Positions 37,172 to 44,900 of a DNA stretch of 64,000 bases are shown piece by piece (the stretch's first letter is position 1; each line of letters begins with the position of its first letter). Source of the stretch: Brevundimonas sp. Root608 (GTDB lineage: Bacteria > Pseudomonadota > Alphaproteobacteria > Caulobacterales > Caulobacteraceae); the NCBI RefSeq assembly GCF_001427825.1, contig NZ_LMGT01000001.1:820001-884000 (forward strand), given 5' to 3'. The notes beneath the pieces are model-generated. The model saw only the letters and a list, made by a program, of their open reading frames with translations. It ran no database searches and was not told the origin of the DNA. The position numbers and the translations under genes were made by a program.

Positions 37172-38599
37172 ATGCGTCTGTCCGCCCGCCTTCTCGCCGC
37201 CAGCGCGTTCGCGTTGACGCTCGCCGCTCCGGCCTTCGCGCAGGACGCCGCCACCATCCAGCGGGCTGAAGCGGTCCGTGACGCCGCGCTGAACCAGAAC
37301 ATCGCGCTCGACTACGTCACCCAGCTGACCACCCGCTTCGGACCGCGGCCGGCGGGATCGAAGGCTGAACAGGACGCCTCCGCCTGGGCCGCCGGCTACA
37401 TGCGGGCGCAGGGCTTCCAGAACGTCCGCATCGAACAGTTCCCGCTGGTCGGCTGGGAGCGCGGCGAGGAGAGCGCCTCCATCGTGGGCGACCATCCCCA
37501 ACGTCTGGCCATAGCCGCCCTGGGCCATTCGCCCGGCACCAACGGGGTGATCGAGGCCGAGGTCGTGCGCTTCGACAGCCTCGAGGCCCTGAACGCCGCC
37601 CCGGCCGGATCGCTGGCGGGCAAGATCGCCTTCGTCGACGCCGGCCAGATGGTGCGGATGCAGAACGGGGCGGGCTACGGCCCGCTGAGCCGCGTCCGGG
37701 GCGCGGGACCGGCCGCCGCCGCCGCCAAGGGCGCGGTCGCCTTCATCATGCGTTCGGCGGGCTCGGACGAGCACCGCATGCCCCATACGGGCACGACCCG
37801 CTATGTCGAGGGCCGCGTTCCGCTGCCGGGCTTCGCGCTCAGCGCGCCGGACGCCGACCAGGTCTCGCGCCTGATCGGGATGGGCGAGACGGTGCGGGTT
37901 CGCCTGTCCTCGACCGCGCACACCTATGAGACCGTGTCCCAGAACGTCATCGGCGACATCCCGGGGCGGTCGCGGCCCGAGGAGATCATCGTGCTGGGCT
38001 CGCACATGGACAGCTGGGACCTCGGCACGGGCGCCATCGACGACGGCGCCGGCGGGGCCATCACCCTGGCGGCCGCCAGAGCCATCCGCGACAGCGGCCG
38101 CCGTCCGGCCCGCACGGTCCGCGTGGTCCTTTACGGCTCGGAAGAGGTGGCCCAGCCGACCGACACCGGGAACGGCGGCGGCGCCTATCTGCGCGGCATC
38201 GGGACGGCGGTGGAGAAACACATCATCGCCGGCGAGAGCGATTTCGGCGCCGACCGGGTCTATGCGCTCGGCCTGCCGCCCGGCGCGCAGAACAGCGACT
38301 TCGCCAGGGCGGCGGCCCGGGTGCTGTATCCGCTCGGCGTCCTGTCGTCGGCCGAGCCCGAACTGCACGGCGGGGCCGACATCGGGCCCCTGGCCGGGGC
38401 CGGCGTGCCGGTGTTCGGCCTGAACCAGGACGGGACCCGCTATTTCGACCTGCACCACACGGCCGACGATACGATCGACAAGATCGATCCGAAGCAGATG
38501 AGCCAGAACGTCGCCGCCTGGGCCGCGCTGGTCTGGCTGATCGCGGATTCGGAGGTGGACTTCCGGGCGATGCGGCCGGCGGCGGCCGCGGCGCACTGA
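37172..38599 (+). CDS. Secreted M28-family aminopeptidase
   Basis: A 475-residue exported zinc peptidase with signal peptide MRLSARLLAASAFALTLAAPAFA. A PA-like inserted domain precedes the M28 core. The metal site is LGSHMDSWDLGTGAIDDGAG (His, bridging Asp), GSEEVAQ (catalytic Glu pair) and LHHTADDT (His). ATG 37172 follows GGAG by 6 bases. It likely releases N-terminal amino acids in the periplasm. Confidence 0.92.
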   Translation: MRLSARLLAASAFALTLAAPAFAQDAATIQRAEAVRDAALNQNIALDYVTQLTTRFGPRPAGSKAEQDASAWAAGYMRAQGFQNVRIEQFPLVGWERGEESASIVGDHPQRLAIAALGHSPGTNGVIEAEVVRFDSLEALNAAPAGSLAGKIAFVDAGQMVRMQNGAGYGPLSRVRGAGPAAAAAKGAVAFIMRSAGSDEHRMPHTGTTRYVEGRVPLPGFALSAPDADQVSRLIGMGETVRVRLSSTAHTYETVSQNVIGDIPGRSRPEEIIVLGSHMDSWDLGTGAIDDGAGGAITLAAARAIRDSGRRPARTVRVVLYGSEEVAQPTDTGNGGGAYLRGIGTAVEKHIIAGESDFGADRVYALGLPPGAQNSDFARAAARVLYPLGVLSSAEPELHGGADIGPLAGAGVPVFGLNQDGTRYFDLHHTADDTIDKIDPKQMSQNVAAWAALVWLIADSEVDFRAMRPAAAAAH

Positions 38600-38672
38600 A
38601 CGGTTTCCGGCTTGACCGGGGCGGGTCGCATGCGACGTTAGGTCGAATCCGGCTCTAACCGATGGGGGAACC

Positions 38673-38975
38673 ATGAGCGACGACGACAAGGGCGGGCTGT
38701 ATCCGCTGCAGCCGCAGAGCAACGGGCTGGGCGTCGCCTCGCTGGTGCTGGGCATATTGTCGATCGTGTTCGGGCTGATCCCGGTCATCGGCCTGATCTC
38801 GTGGATCCTGGCCCCGGTCGGGCTGGTTCTCGGCCTGGTCGCCCTCGGCAAGCCGACGGGCCGGAACATGGCGATGGGCGGCGTGGTGACCTCGGGCATC
38901 GGCCTGATGATCTGCATCCTCTGGGTGGTCGGCCTCGGCGCCCTGATGACCACCTCGGCCACCGTCGGCTACTGA
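38673..38975 (+). CDS. DUF4190 membrane protein
   Basis: A 100-residue protein with a polar start and three hydrophobic stretches (about 20-42, 44-60, 70-95), matching DUF4190 (GVASLVLGILSIVFGLIP, GKPTGRNMAMGGVVTSGIGL). Unknown role. A 12-base perfect palindrome (GTCGCATGCGAC, 38625-38636) lies upstream; its meaning is not clear. Confidence 0.82.
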   Translation: MSDDDKGGLYPLQPQSNGLGVASLVLGILSIVFGLIPVIGLISWILAPVGLVLGLVALGKPTGRNMAMGGVVTSGIGLMICILWVVGLGALMTTSATVGY

Positions 38976-39026
38976 TCCGCGCGCATGGCCGAAGCCGGCG
39001 GGCGCTGCTAGATCACGCTCCGGCCC

Positions 39027-39111
39027 GCGAGCGTGGCGAAACTGGTAGACGCAAGGGACTTAAAATCCCTCGACTTCGGTCATGCGGGTTCGATCCCCGC
39101 CGCTCGCACCA
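39027..39111 (+). tRNA. tRNA-Leu (TAA)
   Basis: An 85-base type II tRNA with acceptor GCGAGCG/CGCTCGC, discriminator A, encoded CCA (39109-39111) and a short variable arm. The anticodon loop centres on TAA at 39061-39063. It marks the left edge of the low-oxygen stress island. Confidence 0.96.
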
Positions 39112-39119
39112 CGCGGCCC

Positions 39120-39133
39120 CTGATCCCGATCAA
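39120..39133. promoter_or_regulatory. FixK/FNR-like box, one mismatch, at gene end
   Basis: CTGAT-CCCG-ATCAA differs from TTGAT-N4-ATCAA by one base. It covers the stop codon of the P-type ATPase and lies 9 bases after tRNA-Leu, so it is not placed to drive any annotated gene. Probably fortuitous or a relic. Confidence 0.3.
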
Positions 39134-41640
39134 GTCTGGATCGCGGATGACGCCCGACCGGTTTTGACCCGCCCCAGCCACCGCGAAGCCCGCAGCGCGC
39201 GGACGACGCCACGCCAGCCGCCGGCCAGCAGACCGGTTCCCAGCGCCAGCGCCAGGACCGGCAGGGAGGGCGCGCCGAAGCGGAAGACCTCGGCGACCGG
39301 CGGCGCGTAGAGGCTGACGAGCAGAATCGCGCCCAGGCCCGCGCAGATGCCCCAGAAGAGCCGGCGATGCGGACCGAACAGGCCCACGCCCGCCGAAGCG
39401 CCGATCGCCATGGCCAGGGCCAGGTTGCCGACGGCGAGCGCGACATAGGCCGCGGCCCGGGCGACGGGTTCGCCCGCGGCGGGCAGGAGGCCCAAGTAGA
39501 GGGCGAGAACCGCCGCGAGGATGACAACGCCCTGCGCCAGCCCGGTGAGGATCTCGCGCACCCCGAAGAGCCCCGCGGTCCGGGCCCGCGGCGGCCGTCG
39601 CATGGCGTCCGGCTCGCTCGGCTCGGCCTCGAAGACGAGGGAGCAGACCGGGTCGATCACCAGCTCCAGCAGGACCACATGGACCGGGAACAGGAGGGGC
39701 GGCGCGCCAAGCAGGATCGGCAGCAGGGCCAGGCCGGCGATCGGCACGTGGATGGCGGTTATGTAGACCAGAGCGCGGCGCAGGTTGGTGAAGATGCGGC
39801 GGCCCAGCCGCACCGCGCCGAGGATGGACCCGAACCGGTCGTCGAGCAGAACGAGGTCCGCCGCCTCCCGGGCGACGTCGGTGCCGCGCGCGCCCATGGC
39901 CACGCCGATATCCGCGGCTTCCAGCGCCGGGGCGTCGTTGACCCCGTCGCCCGTCATGGCCACGACCGAGCCGTTGGCCTGGAAGGCGCGGACAAGCGCC
40001 AGCTTCTGGCCGGGTTGCACCCGCGCGAACACCCGGACGGTGCGCAGCCGCTCCGCCAGGGCGGCGTCGCCAAGCCCTGCGATCCCGGCGCCGGTCATCA
40101 GGCCGCCTGACACGTCGATCCCGGCGTCGGTGGCGATCTTCAACGCCGTCGCGGGATAGTCTCCGGTGATCATGGCCACGCCGATGCCGGCCGTCCGGGC
40201 GTCCTGGAGCGCGGCCGGCACGTCCGGGGCGACGGGGTCGAGGAATCCGACAAGACCCCTGAAGGCGAAGACGAGCGCCTCCGGGGCCGCGACCGGGGCG
40301 TCATGGACCGCCTCGGCGACGGCCAGGACCCTCAGCCCGTCGGAGGCCAGCCGCTCAAGCGCGGACCGCGCCGATGCGGTCTCGAGGGGCGTCATCCGGC
40401 AGAGGGCGAAGACCGCTTCCGGCGAGCCCTTGGCCGCGGTGCGCAGCCGCCCGGCCTCACGCCAGGTCTGGACCACCGCCAGCCGATGCGGCGCCAGCGG
40501 CCAGACCTGTTCCGGCCGATCCGTCGCCGGCGGCCCCAGCGCCGTCAGGGCCATGTCCATGGGATCGGTCGGTTGCGGACTGCTGGCCAGAACCGCCATG
40601 TCCAGCACCGCCCTCAGGGACGGCGCCAGGTCGTCGTCTTCGGGCGGCCCCTCGGCTTCCGGCGACCAGAGAACGACCACGGCCATGCGGTTTTCGGTCA
40701 GGGTGCCGGTCTTGTCGACGCAAAGCAGGGTGGCCCCGCCCAGCGCTTCGATGGCGGCGGCGCGCCGCACCAGCACCCGATGCTGCGCCAGGCGCCAGGC
40801 GCCGAGGGAGAGAAAAACCGACAGGACCACCGGGAATTCTTCCGGGATCAGGGCGATGGCGATGGTGATGCCGGCCAGGGCGCCTTCGATCCAAAGGCCC
40901 CGCAGCAGGCCGTAGGTCATGGCCACGGCGACGGCGAAGACGAGCGCCAGGACGCCGATCCAGACGACGATGCGGCCCGTCGATTTCTGCAGGGGCGTGC
41001 GGTCCCTGTCGATCGTCGACAGCGAGGCGCCGATCTCGCCCAGGGCGGTGCGCGGGCCGGTCGCTGTGACGCGAAGCACGCCCTGCCCGGCGACGACGAG
41101 GGTTCCGGCGAAGACCCGGTCTGACAGGGCGCCGTCCGACGATCCGCCGGCGCCGCTGCGGACGACCGGGACGGATTCGCCCGTCAGCGCCGATTCGTCG
41201 ATCTGCAGGACCTCCGGTCCGATCAGCACGCCGTCGGCCGGGGCCCGCTGGCCTTCGGCCAGAAGCACGATATCCCCGCGCACCACCTCCCGCGCCGGGA
41301 TCGCCAGGGTCCGGCCCGCGCGGACCACCCGGACCACGGGATCCGCGAGGCTGCGAAGCGCCCTGAGCGCGGCCTCGCTCCGGACCTCCTGGGCCACGAC
41401 CAGGGCAATGGTGGCGAGGCCGGCCGCCGCCAGCAGCAGCCCCTCCGTCCGATCGCCGAGCGCCAGATAGAGCCCCGAGGCGGCGGCGAGCAGTACGAAC
41501 ATCGGCTCGCGCAGAGCCGAGAGGGCGATCGCCGCCACGGGCCGGGTCCGGTCCGCCGACAGCAGATTGGGCCCTTCCGCAGCCAGCCGCCGGGCCGCCT
41601 CTTCCGCGTGGAGTCCATGGAAGGACGGTTCCGGGGGCAT
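39130..41640 (-). CDS. P-type cation ATPase (P2/PacL-like)
   Basis: An 836-residue P-type ATPase with an N-terminal cation-ATPase motif, actuator domain (IDESALTGESVPV), phosphorylation site DKTGTLTEN near residue 309 and hinge [18 protein letters not shown]. The membrane-4 motif is PEEFP (about 268), not the CPC of heavy-metal pumps or the PEGL of SERCA, so the ion is uncertain (Ca, Mg or K/Na-like). Related pumps occur in bacterial hypoxia regulons. A FixK-like box lies 72 bases upstream. Confidence 0.9.
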   Translation of the reverse strand: MPPEPSFHGLHAEEAARRLAAEGPNLLSADRTRPVAAIALSALREPMFVLLAAASGLYLALGDRTEGLLLAAAGLATIALVVAQEVRSEAALRALRSLADPVVRVVRAGRTLAIPAREVVRGDIVLLAEGQRAPADGVLIGPEVLQIDESALTGESVPVVRSGAGGSSDGALSDRVFAGTLVVAGQGVLRVTATGPRTALGEIGASLSTIDRDRTPLQKSTGRIVVWIGVLALVFAVAVAMTYGLLRGLWIEGALAGITIAIALIPEEFPVVLSVFLSLGAWRLAQHRVLVRRAAAIEALGGATLLCVDKTGTLTENRMAVVVLWSPEAEGPPEDDDLAPSLRAVLDMAVLASSPQPTDPMDMALTALGPPATDRPEQVWPLAPHRLAVVQTWREAGRLRTAAKGSPEAVFALCRMTPLETASARSALERLASDGLRVLAVAEAVHDAPVAAPEALVFAFRGLVGFLDPVAPDVPAALQDARTAGIGVAMITGDYPATALKIATDAGIDVSGGLMTGAGIAGLGDAALAERLRTVRVFARVQPGQKLALVRAFQANGSVVAMTGDGVNDAPALEAADIGVAMGARGTDVAREAADLVLLDDRFGSILGAVRLGRRIFTNLRRALVYITAIHVPIAGLALLPILLGAPPLLFPVHVVLLELVIDPVCSLVFEAEPSEPDAMRRPPRARTAGLFGVREILTGLAQGVVILAAVLALYLGLLPAAGEPVARAAAYVALAVGNLALAMAIGASAGVGLFGPHRRLFWGICAGLGAILLVSLYAPPVAEVFRFGAPSLPVLALALGTGLLAGGWRGVVRALRASRWLGRVKTGRASSAIQT

Positions 41641-41711
41641 GGCGATTCCACTGGCGCCCGGCCAGGCGCGGGCGTGATCCTCCCAGCTTGGGCGTATCCG
41701 CCCGCGGGACC

Positions 41712-41725
41712 TTGACGCGGATCAA
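41712..41725. promoter_or_regulatory. FixK/FNR-like box for the P-type ATPase
   Basis: TTGAC-GCGG-ATCAA is one mismatch from consensus and is centred 78.5 bases before the ATPase start. With activation from -41.5 it predicts a 5' leader of about 37 bases. Confidence 0.65.
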
Positions 41726-41758
41726 GTCGGCCCCTCCGGGGACCGAATTCGACGCCTC

Positions 41759-42238
41759 TCACGGCAGGGTCGGAGGTGTCGCGCCCAGCCGCTCGAAGGC
41801 TTCCCGCAGTACGGCCCGCTGGCCCAGGTGAATCCGCGTCAGGGCCTCCGGCTCGCCAAAGTAGCGCGCGGCGTCGACCTCCGGCACGGCGACGAGCCGC
41901 CCGGACCGGGGAGGCCACTCGAGCTCGAACGACCCGCTGCGAAAACCTTGCAGGTCGAGGTCGCCCTCGGCCAGCCAGCAGTGGACGATCTTGCCTCCGC
42001 CGGTGCGTACGGGGGTCAGCGCGGCGTGCGGGGGCGGGGGCTCCAGTCCGGTTTCCTCCCGGAACTCGCGCAGCGCCGCCTCAGGGAGCGTCTCTCCGGC
42101 ATGGGGCAGTCCCTTCGGGATCGACCAGGCGGCGGCGTCCCGGCCGCGCCACCAGGGACCGCCGGGATGCACCAGCAGAACCTCCGGTCCCGCTGGCCCG
42201 GGCCGATGGATGAGAAGACCCGCGCTGTCGATGGGCAT
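41759..42238 (-). CDS. Nudix hydrolase
   Basis: A 159-residue Nudix protein. The box GLPHAGETLPEAALREFREETGL (residues 43-65) fits GX5EX7REUXEEXGU with all acidic residues present. It hydrolyses a nucleoside-diphosphate-linked substrate. SIPKG before the box resembles members that act on dinucleoside polyphosphates. No regulator box lies directly upstream. Confidence 0.9.
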   Translation of the reverse strand: MPIDSAGLLIHRPGPAGPEVLLVHPGGPWWRGRDAAAWSIPKGLPHAGETLPEAALREFREETGLEPPPPHAALTPVRTGGGKIVHCWLAEGDLDLQGFRSGSFELEWPPRSGRLVAVPEVDAARYFGEPEALTRIHLGQRAVLREAFERLGATPPTLP

Positions 42239-42323
42239 GGCCGGCTCCGTCCTGCGAGGCGTGGTGACCGGATTATGGGTATGATCCGCGATCCGGAACC
42301 AGCGTCCCGGACGGAAGGCGCGC

Positions 42324-42911
42324 TCAATCCGCGTGGTGCGCCGCGATCCGGCGAGCGGCCGCCCGCCCGAAAAGCAGAAGCGCCAGGCCGCTGCTGATCA
42401 GGGCGGTCCCGACCAGAGGCCCCCAGCCCGGCGTCGCGCCAACGAAGGCACCGCCGGAAAGTGCGATCGCGGCGATCACGGAGGCCAGGGCGGAAGCGAA
42501 CAGCCACCGCCAGGCGCCGGCGGGGCGAAGCTTCAGGGCGAGCGCCAGCTGGACGCCGCCGTCCATCACCAGGGTCGAGATCACCAGAATGGCGACGGCC
42601 AACGCTCCGGTGCGCGGATTGTAGAACAGGAAGGCCCCCGAGGCCGCGGCGACCACGCCCGCGATCAGGACGCCCCTCAGCGGTCGCCCGCCCAGCAGCA
42701 GGATCAGCCAGACGGCCAGGAGGGTCACGCCCCCGAACCAGAGTAGCCAGCCTGATGTCCCGCCCAGAATGACGCCGGCCGGGAGCGGCGCCCCGAACAC
42801 GACGGCGCCGACCAGAATGAAGACCAGCGCCGCCAGGAAGACCAGGCGGGGCCGGAGGTCGAGGTGGCGCAGCATCCCGTCGGACCATTGCGGCAGAGCG
42901 TCTGTCGTCAT
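42324..42911 (-). CDS. HdeD-like/DUF308 membrane protein
   Basis: About 195 residues with six hydrophobic helices and the repeat flavour of HdeD (LVFLAALVFILVGAVVFG, FYNPRTGALAVAILVISTLV). E. coli HdeD is linked to acid resistance. AGGAGG is 5 bases before ATG 42911, better than the ATG at 42914 or 42938. An exact TTGAT-N4-ATCAA box is centred 57.5 bases upstream. Confidence 0.85.
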   Translation of the reverse strand: MTTDALPQWSDGMLRHLDLRPRLVFLAALVFILVGAVVFGAPLPAGVILGGTSGWLLWFGGVTLLAVWLILLLGGRPLRGVLIAGVVAAASGAFLFYNPRTGALAVAILVISTLVMDGGVQLALALKLRPAGAWRWLFASALASVIAAIALSGGAFVGATPGWGPLVGTALISSGLALLLFGRAAARRIAAHHAD

Positions 42912-42961
42912 CATCGCCTCCTGAGGACCGTTCTCCATCCCTCTCCGTGGCGATTCCCGCC

Positions 42962-42975
42962 TTGATGTCGATCAA
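42962..42975. promoter_or_regulatory. FixK/FNR box, exact palindrome
   Basis: TTGAT-GTCG-ATCAA is exact. Spacing suits the hdeD-like gene on the minus strand (predicted leader about 16 bases). It is also upstream of the plus-strand host-attachment gene, but 195 bases away. The stretch 42976-43170 contains only a doubtful 37-codon frame (43046-43159). Confidence 0.8.
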
Positions 42976-43170
42976 GGCGCGGGTCGCCGTCCACTGCATT
43001 TCTGGCGGAGCGTCGTTGAGGCGCGCAGCATCACAGAGCAACCCCATGACCTTCCGCACCGCTTCGTTCCCGACCCGCACCGGGGGCCTGACCGGGACGT
43101 CGCCGGTCGATACTGGCGCCGCGGCCCGAAAGGTCGCGATCCCGGTGAAGGGCGGTTGAAGGAGGCCGGC

Positions 43171-43614
43171 ATGGAACTCGCGGGTCCAAGCCTGATCGTG
43201 GTCGCCGACGGACGGCAGGCCCGGTTGTTCGAAGAACACCGCCGGGGTGGACCATTGACCGACGTCACCACCTTGCTTGGCGATCTGTCGCCTCATCGGC
43301 CGGAGGCTTCGGGCTCCCGAGGCGGCGCCCACGACCGTCTCGGTCCGGCCTCCCACACGGGCGACGGGCCGACGCCCCAGGACCGACGCGAGGCTGACTT
43401 CGTCGGCCTTGTGGGCGTCCGGGCGGCGGAGATCATGCGACGGGGCGGCTATCAGGACCTGATCCTGATCGCCGCGCCCCGCGCGCTCGGCCAGCTGCGG
43501 CAGGCGATGGCGCACGCCCGCGTCACGGTGGCCGAAACCGAGGCCCATGACCGTGTGTCCGAGACCCCGGCGTCGCTCCGGACCCGCCTGCGCGAGCTCC
43601 GCCTGGGCGCCTAG
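43171..43614 (+). CDS. Host-attachment family protein (baeRF-like)
   Basis: A 147-residue protein of the family annotated as required for attachment to host cells. Features are LIVVADGRQARLFEE at the start, an RREADFVGLVG segment, then LILIAAPRALGQLRQAM and a short C-terminus. The fold is related to archaeal eRF1-like domains; the true role is unknown and it occurs in free-living bacteria. ATG 43171 has AAGGAGG about 5 bases upstream. Confidence 0.8.
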   Translation: MELAGPSLIVVADGRQARLFEEHRRGGPLTDVTTLLGDLSPHRPEASGSRGGAHDRLGPASHTGDGPTPQDRREADFVGLVGVRAAEIMRRGGYQDLILIAAPRALGQLRQAMAHARVTVAETEAHDRVSETPASLRTRLRELRLGA

Positions 43615-43627
43615 CGCGGCGGACAGC

Positions 43628-43641
43628 TTGATCCTGATCAA
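43628..43641 (+). promoter_or_regulatory. FixK/FNR box, exact palindrome, upstream of phosphoribosyltransferase
   Basis: TTGAT-CCTG-ATCAA is exact, just after the host-attachment gene. It predicts transcription from near 43676 and a leader of about 90 bases before GTG 43765. The leader holds a 13-codon frame (43712-43753, MTLTRAATASRRS) whose stop abuts the next ribosome site. Confidence 0.8.
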
Positions 43642-43764
43642 GGCCGCCTCGGTCTGGCGGGTCATGGTTGGTCCTGGGCGGAGAGCCGAACCCCGGTCAG
43701 GAAAGGCGGCCATGACCCTGACGCGCGCCGCGACCGCCTCGCGCCGCAGCTAAGGAGGTGACCC

Positions 43765-44421
43765 GTGCCCGCCAGGCTTGCTGAATTTTCCGATCGCGCC
43801 GAAGCGGGCCGTCGTCTCGGCGAGGTTCTGGCGGACCGTGTCCATGGCGACGTGATCGTCTACGCCATCCCGAGGGGCGGGACCCTCGTGGCGCTCGAGG
43901 TGGCGCGCGCCCTGGGCGCTCCGCTCGACCTGGCGCTCGTGCGCAAGATCGGCGCGCCCGGGAACCCGGAGGTGGCGCTGGCGGCCGTGATCGACGGGCG
44001 TCATCCCCGCACCATCGTCAACGAGGACGTCGTGAGGGTTTCCGGGGCCTCGGCGGACTATCTGGAGCGTGAGCGGGTCGCGGGGCTGGAGGAAATCGAG
44101 CGGCGCCGGCGGCTGTACTTCAGGGATCACGAACGCCTTGATCCCGACGGACGTGTCGCCGTGCTCGTCGACGACGGGCTGGCCACCGGGGCCACGGCGC
44201 GCGCCGCGATCGCGGGACTGCGGGCCCAGGGCGTCCGCCGCATCCTGCTGGCGGTCCCGGTGGCGCCTCCGGCTCTCGTGGCGGTCCTGCGGCATGAGGT
44301 GGACGAGATCGTCTGCCTTTCGGAGCCGGAGCCCTTCCGGTCCGTCGGCCAGGCCTATGGGGATTTCCACCAGGTGGAGGACGCCGAGGTGATCGCCTGC
44401 CTCGACGCCTCCCGCGCCTGA
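43765..44421 (+). CDS. Phosphoribosyltransferase-family protein
   Basis: A 218-residue type I PRTase-like protein. The PRPP loop is VLVDDGLATGATA (133-145), and AIPRGGTLVALEVA and VRKIGAPGNPEVALAAV are also family blocks. Similar genes occur in hypoxia or stress clusters; substrate unknown. GTG 43765 follows a near-perfect AAGGAGGTGA site. Confidence 0.9.
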   Translation: MPARLAEFSDRAEAGRRLGEVLADRVHGDVIVYAIPRGGTLVALEVARALGAPLDLALVRKIGAPGNPEVALAAVIDGRHPRTIVNEDVVRVSGASADYLERERVAGLEEIERRRRLYFRDHERLDPDGRVAVLVDDGLATGATARAAIAGLRAQGVRRILLAVPVAPPALVAVLRHEVDEIVCLSEPEPFRSVGQAYGDFHQVEDAEVIACLDASRA

Positions 44422-44678
44422 ACCGGCGGGACTCGGTCGAGGTCGCCTTCGATTTCGACGAGTGCGATCCGGGCGTGCTGGAGATGCTTCGGCAGGCCGT
44501 CGCCGGCGCCAAACGCAATGGCCGGCCTGTCGGAATCTGCGGCGAGGCGCCGGCGTCCTATCCCGAAGCGGCGGGCCTGCTGGCTGAAGCGGGGATCGAC
44601 TCGATCAGCGTCAATCCGGGACGCTTTCCAAAAACCGTCGCGGCCGTGGCCCGCGCCGAGGCCGCCAAGGCCTCGTGA
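44415..44678 (+). pseudogene. C-terminal remnant of phosphoenolpyruvate synthase
   Basis: About 87 codons resembling the C-terminal end of PEP synthase: RDSVEVAFDFDECDPGVL, then NGRPVGICGEAPASYPE and AEAGIDSISVNP. The rest of the about 800-residue enzyme (phosphohistidine and ATP-grasp domains) is missing. The likeness extends upstream of the first possible start (GTG 44475) into the end of the phosphoribosyltransferase gene, so this is deletion debris and not a normal small gene. Confidence 0.75.
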
Positions 44679-44684
44679 CCGGGC

Positions 44685-44900
44685 TCAGAGCGGGGTGACG
44701 TCGGGACTCCGCGGCCGGCCGACTCCCAGCCGCCCGAGCAGCATTCCGGCCGGACAGAAGCCGGTGACCGAGGCCTGCATCAGGTTCACGCCCACGAACA
44801 CCGTCAGCCACACCCAGGCCGGGTGAACCCAATGGGTTAAGGCCAGGCTGAGCAGGACCATGAATCCGGCGAACATCATGACGGCGCGGTCGAGACTCAT
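44685..44900 (-). CDS. DUF2892 membrane protein
   Basis: A 71-residue inner-membrane protein of the DUF2892 (YgaP-tail-like) family: two helices (MMFAGFMVLLSLALTHWV, VWLTVFVGVNLMQASVTG) followed by FCPAGMLLGRLG with a conserved cysteine. Such proteins are common beside sulfur-transfer and sulfide oxidation genes. The start overlaps the sqr stop by four bases, so it is translated with sqr. Confidence 0.88.
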   Translation of the reverse strand: MSLDRAVMMFAGFMVLLSLALTHWVHPAWVWLTVFVGVNLMQASVTGFCPAGMLLGRLGVGRPRSPDVTPL

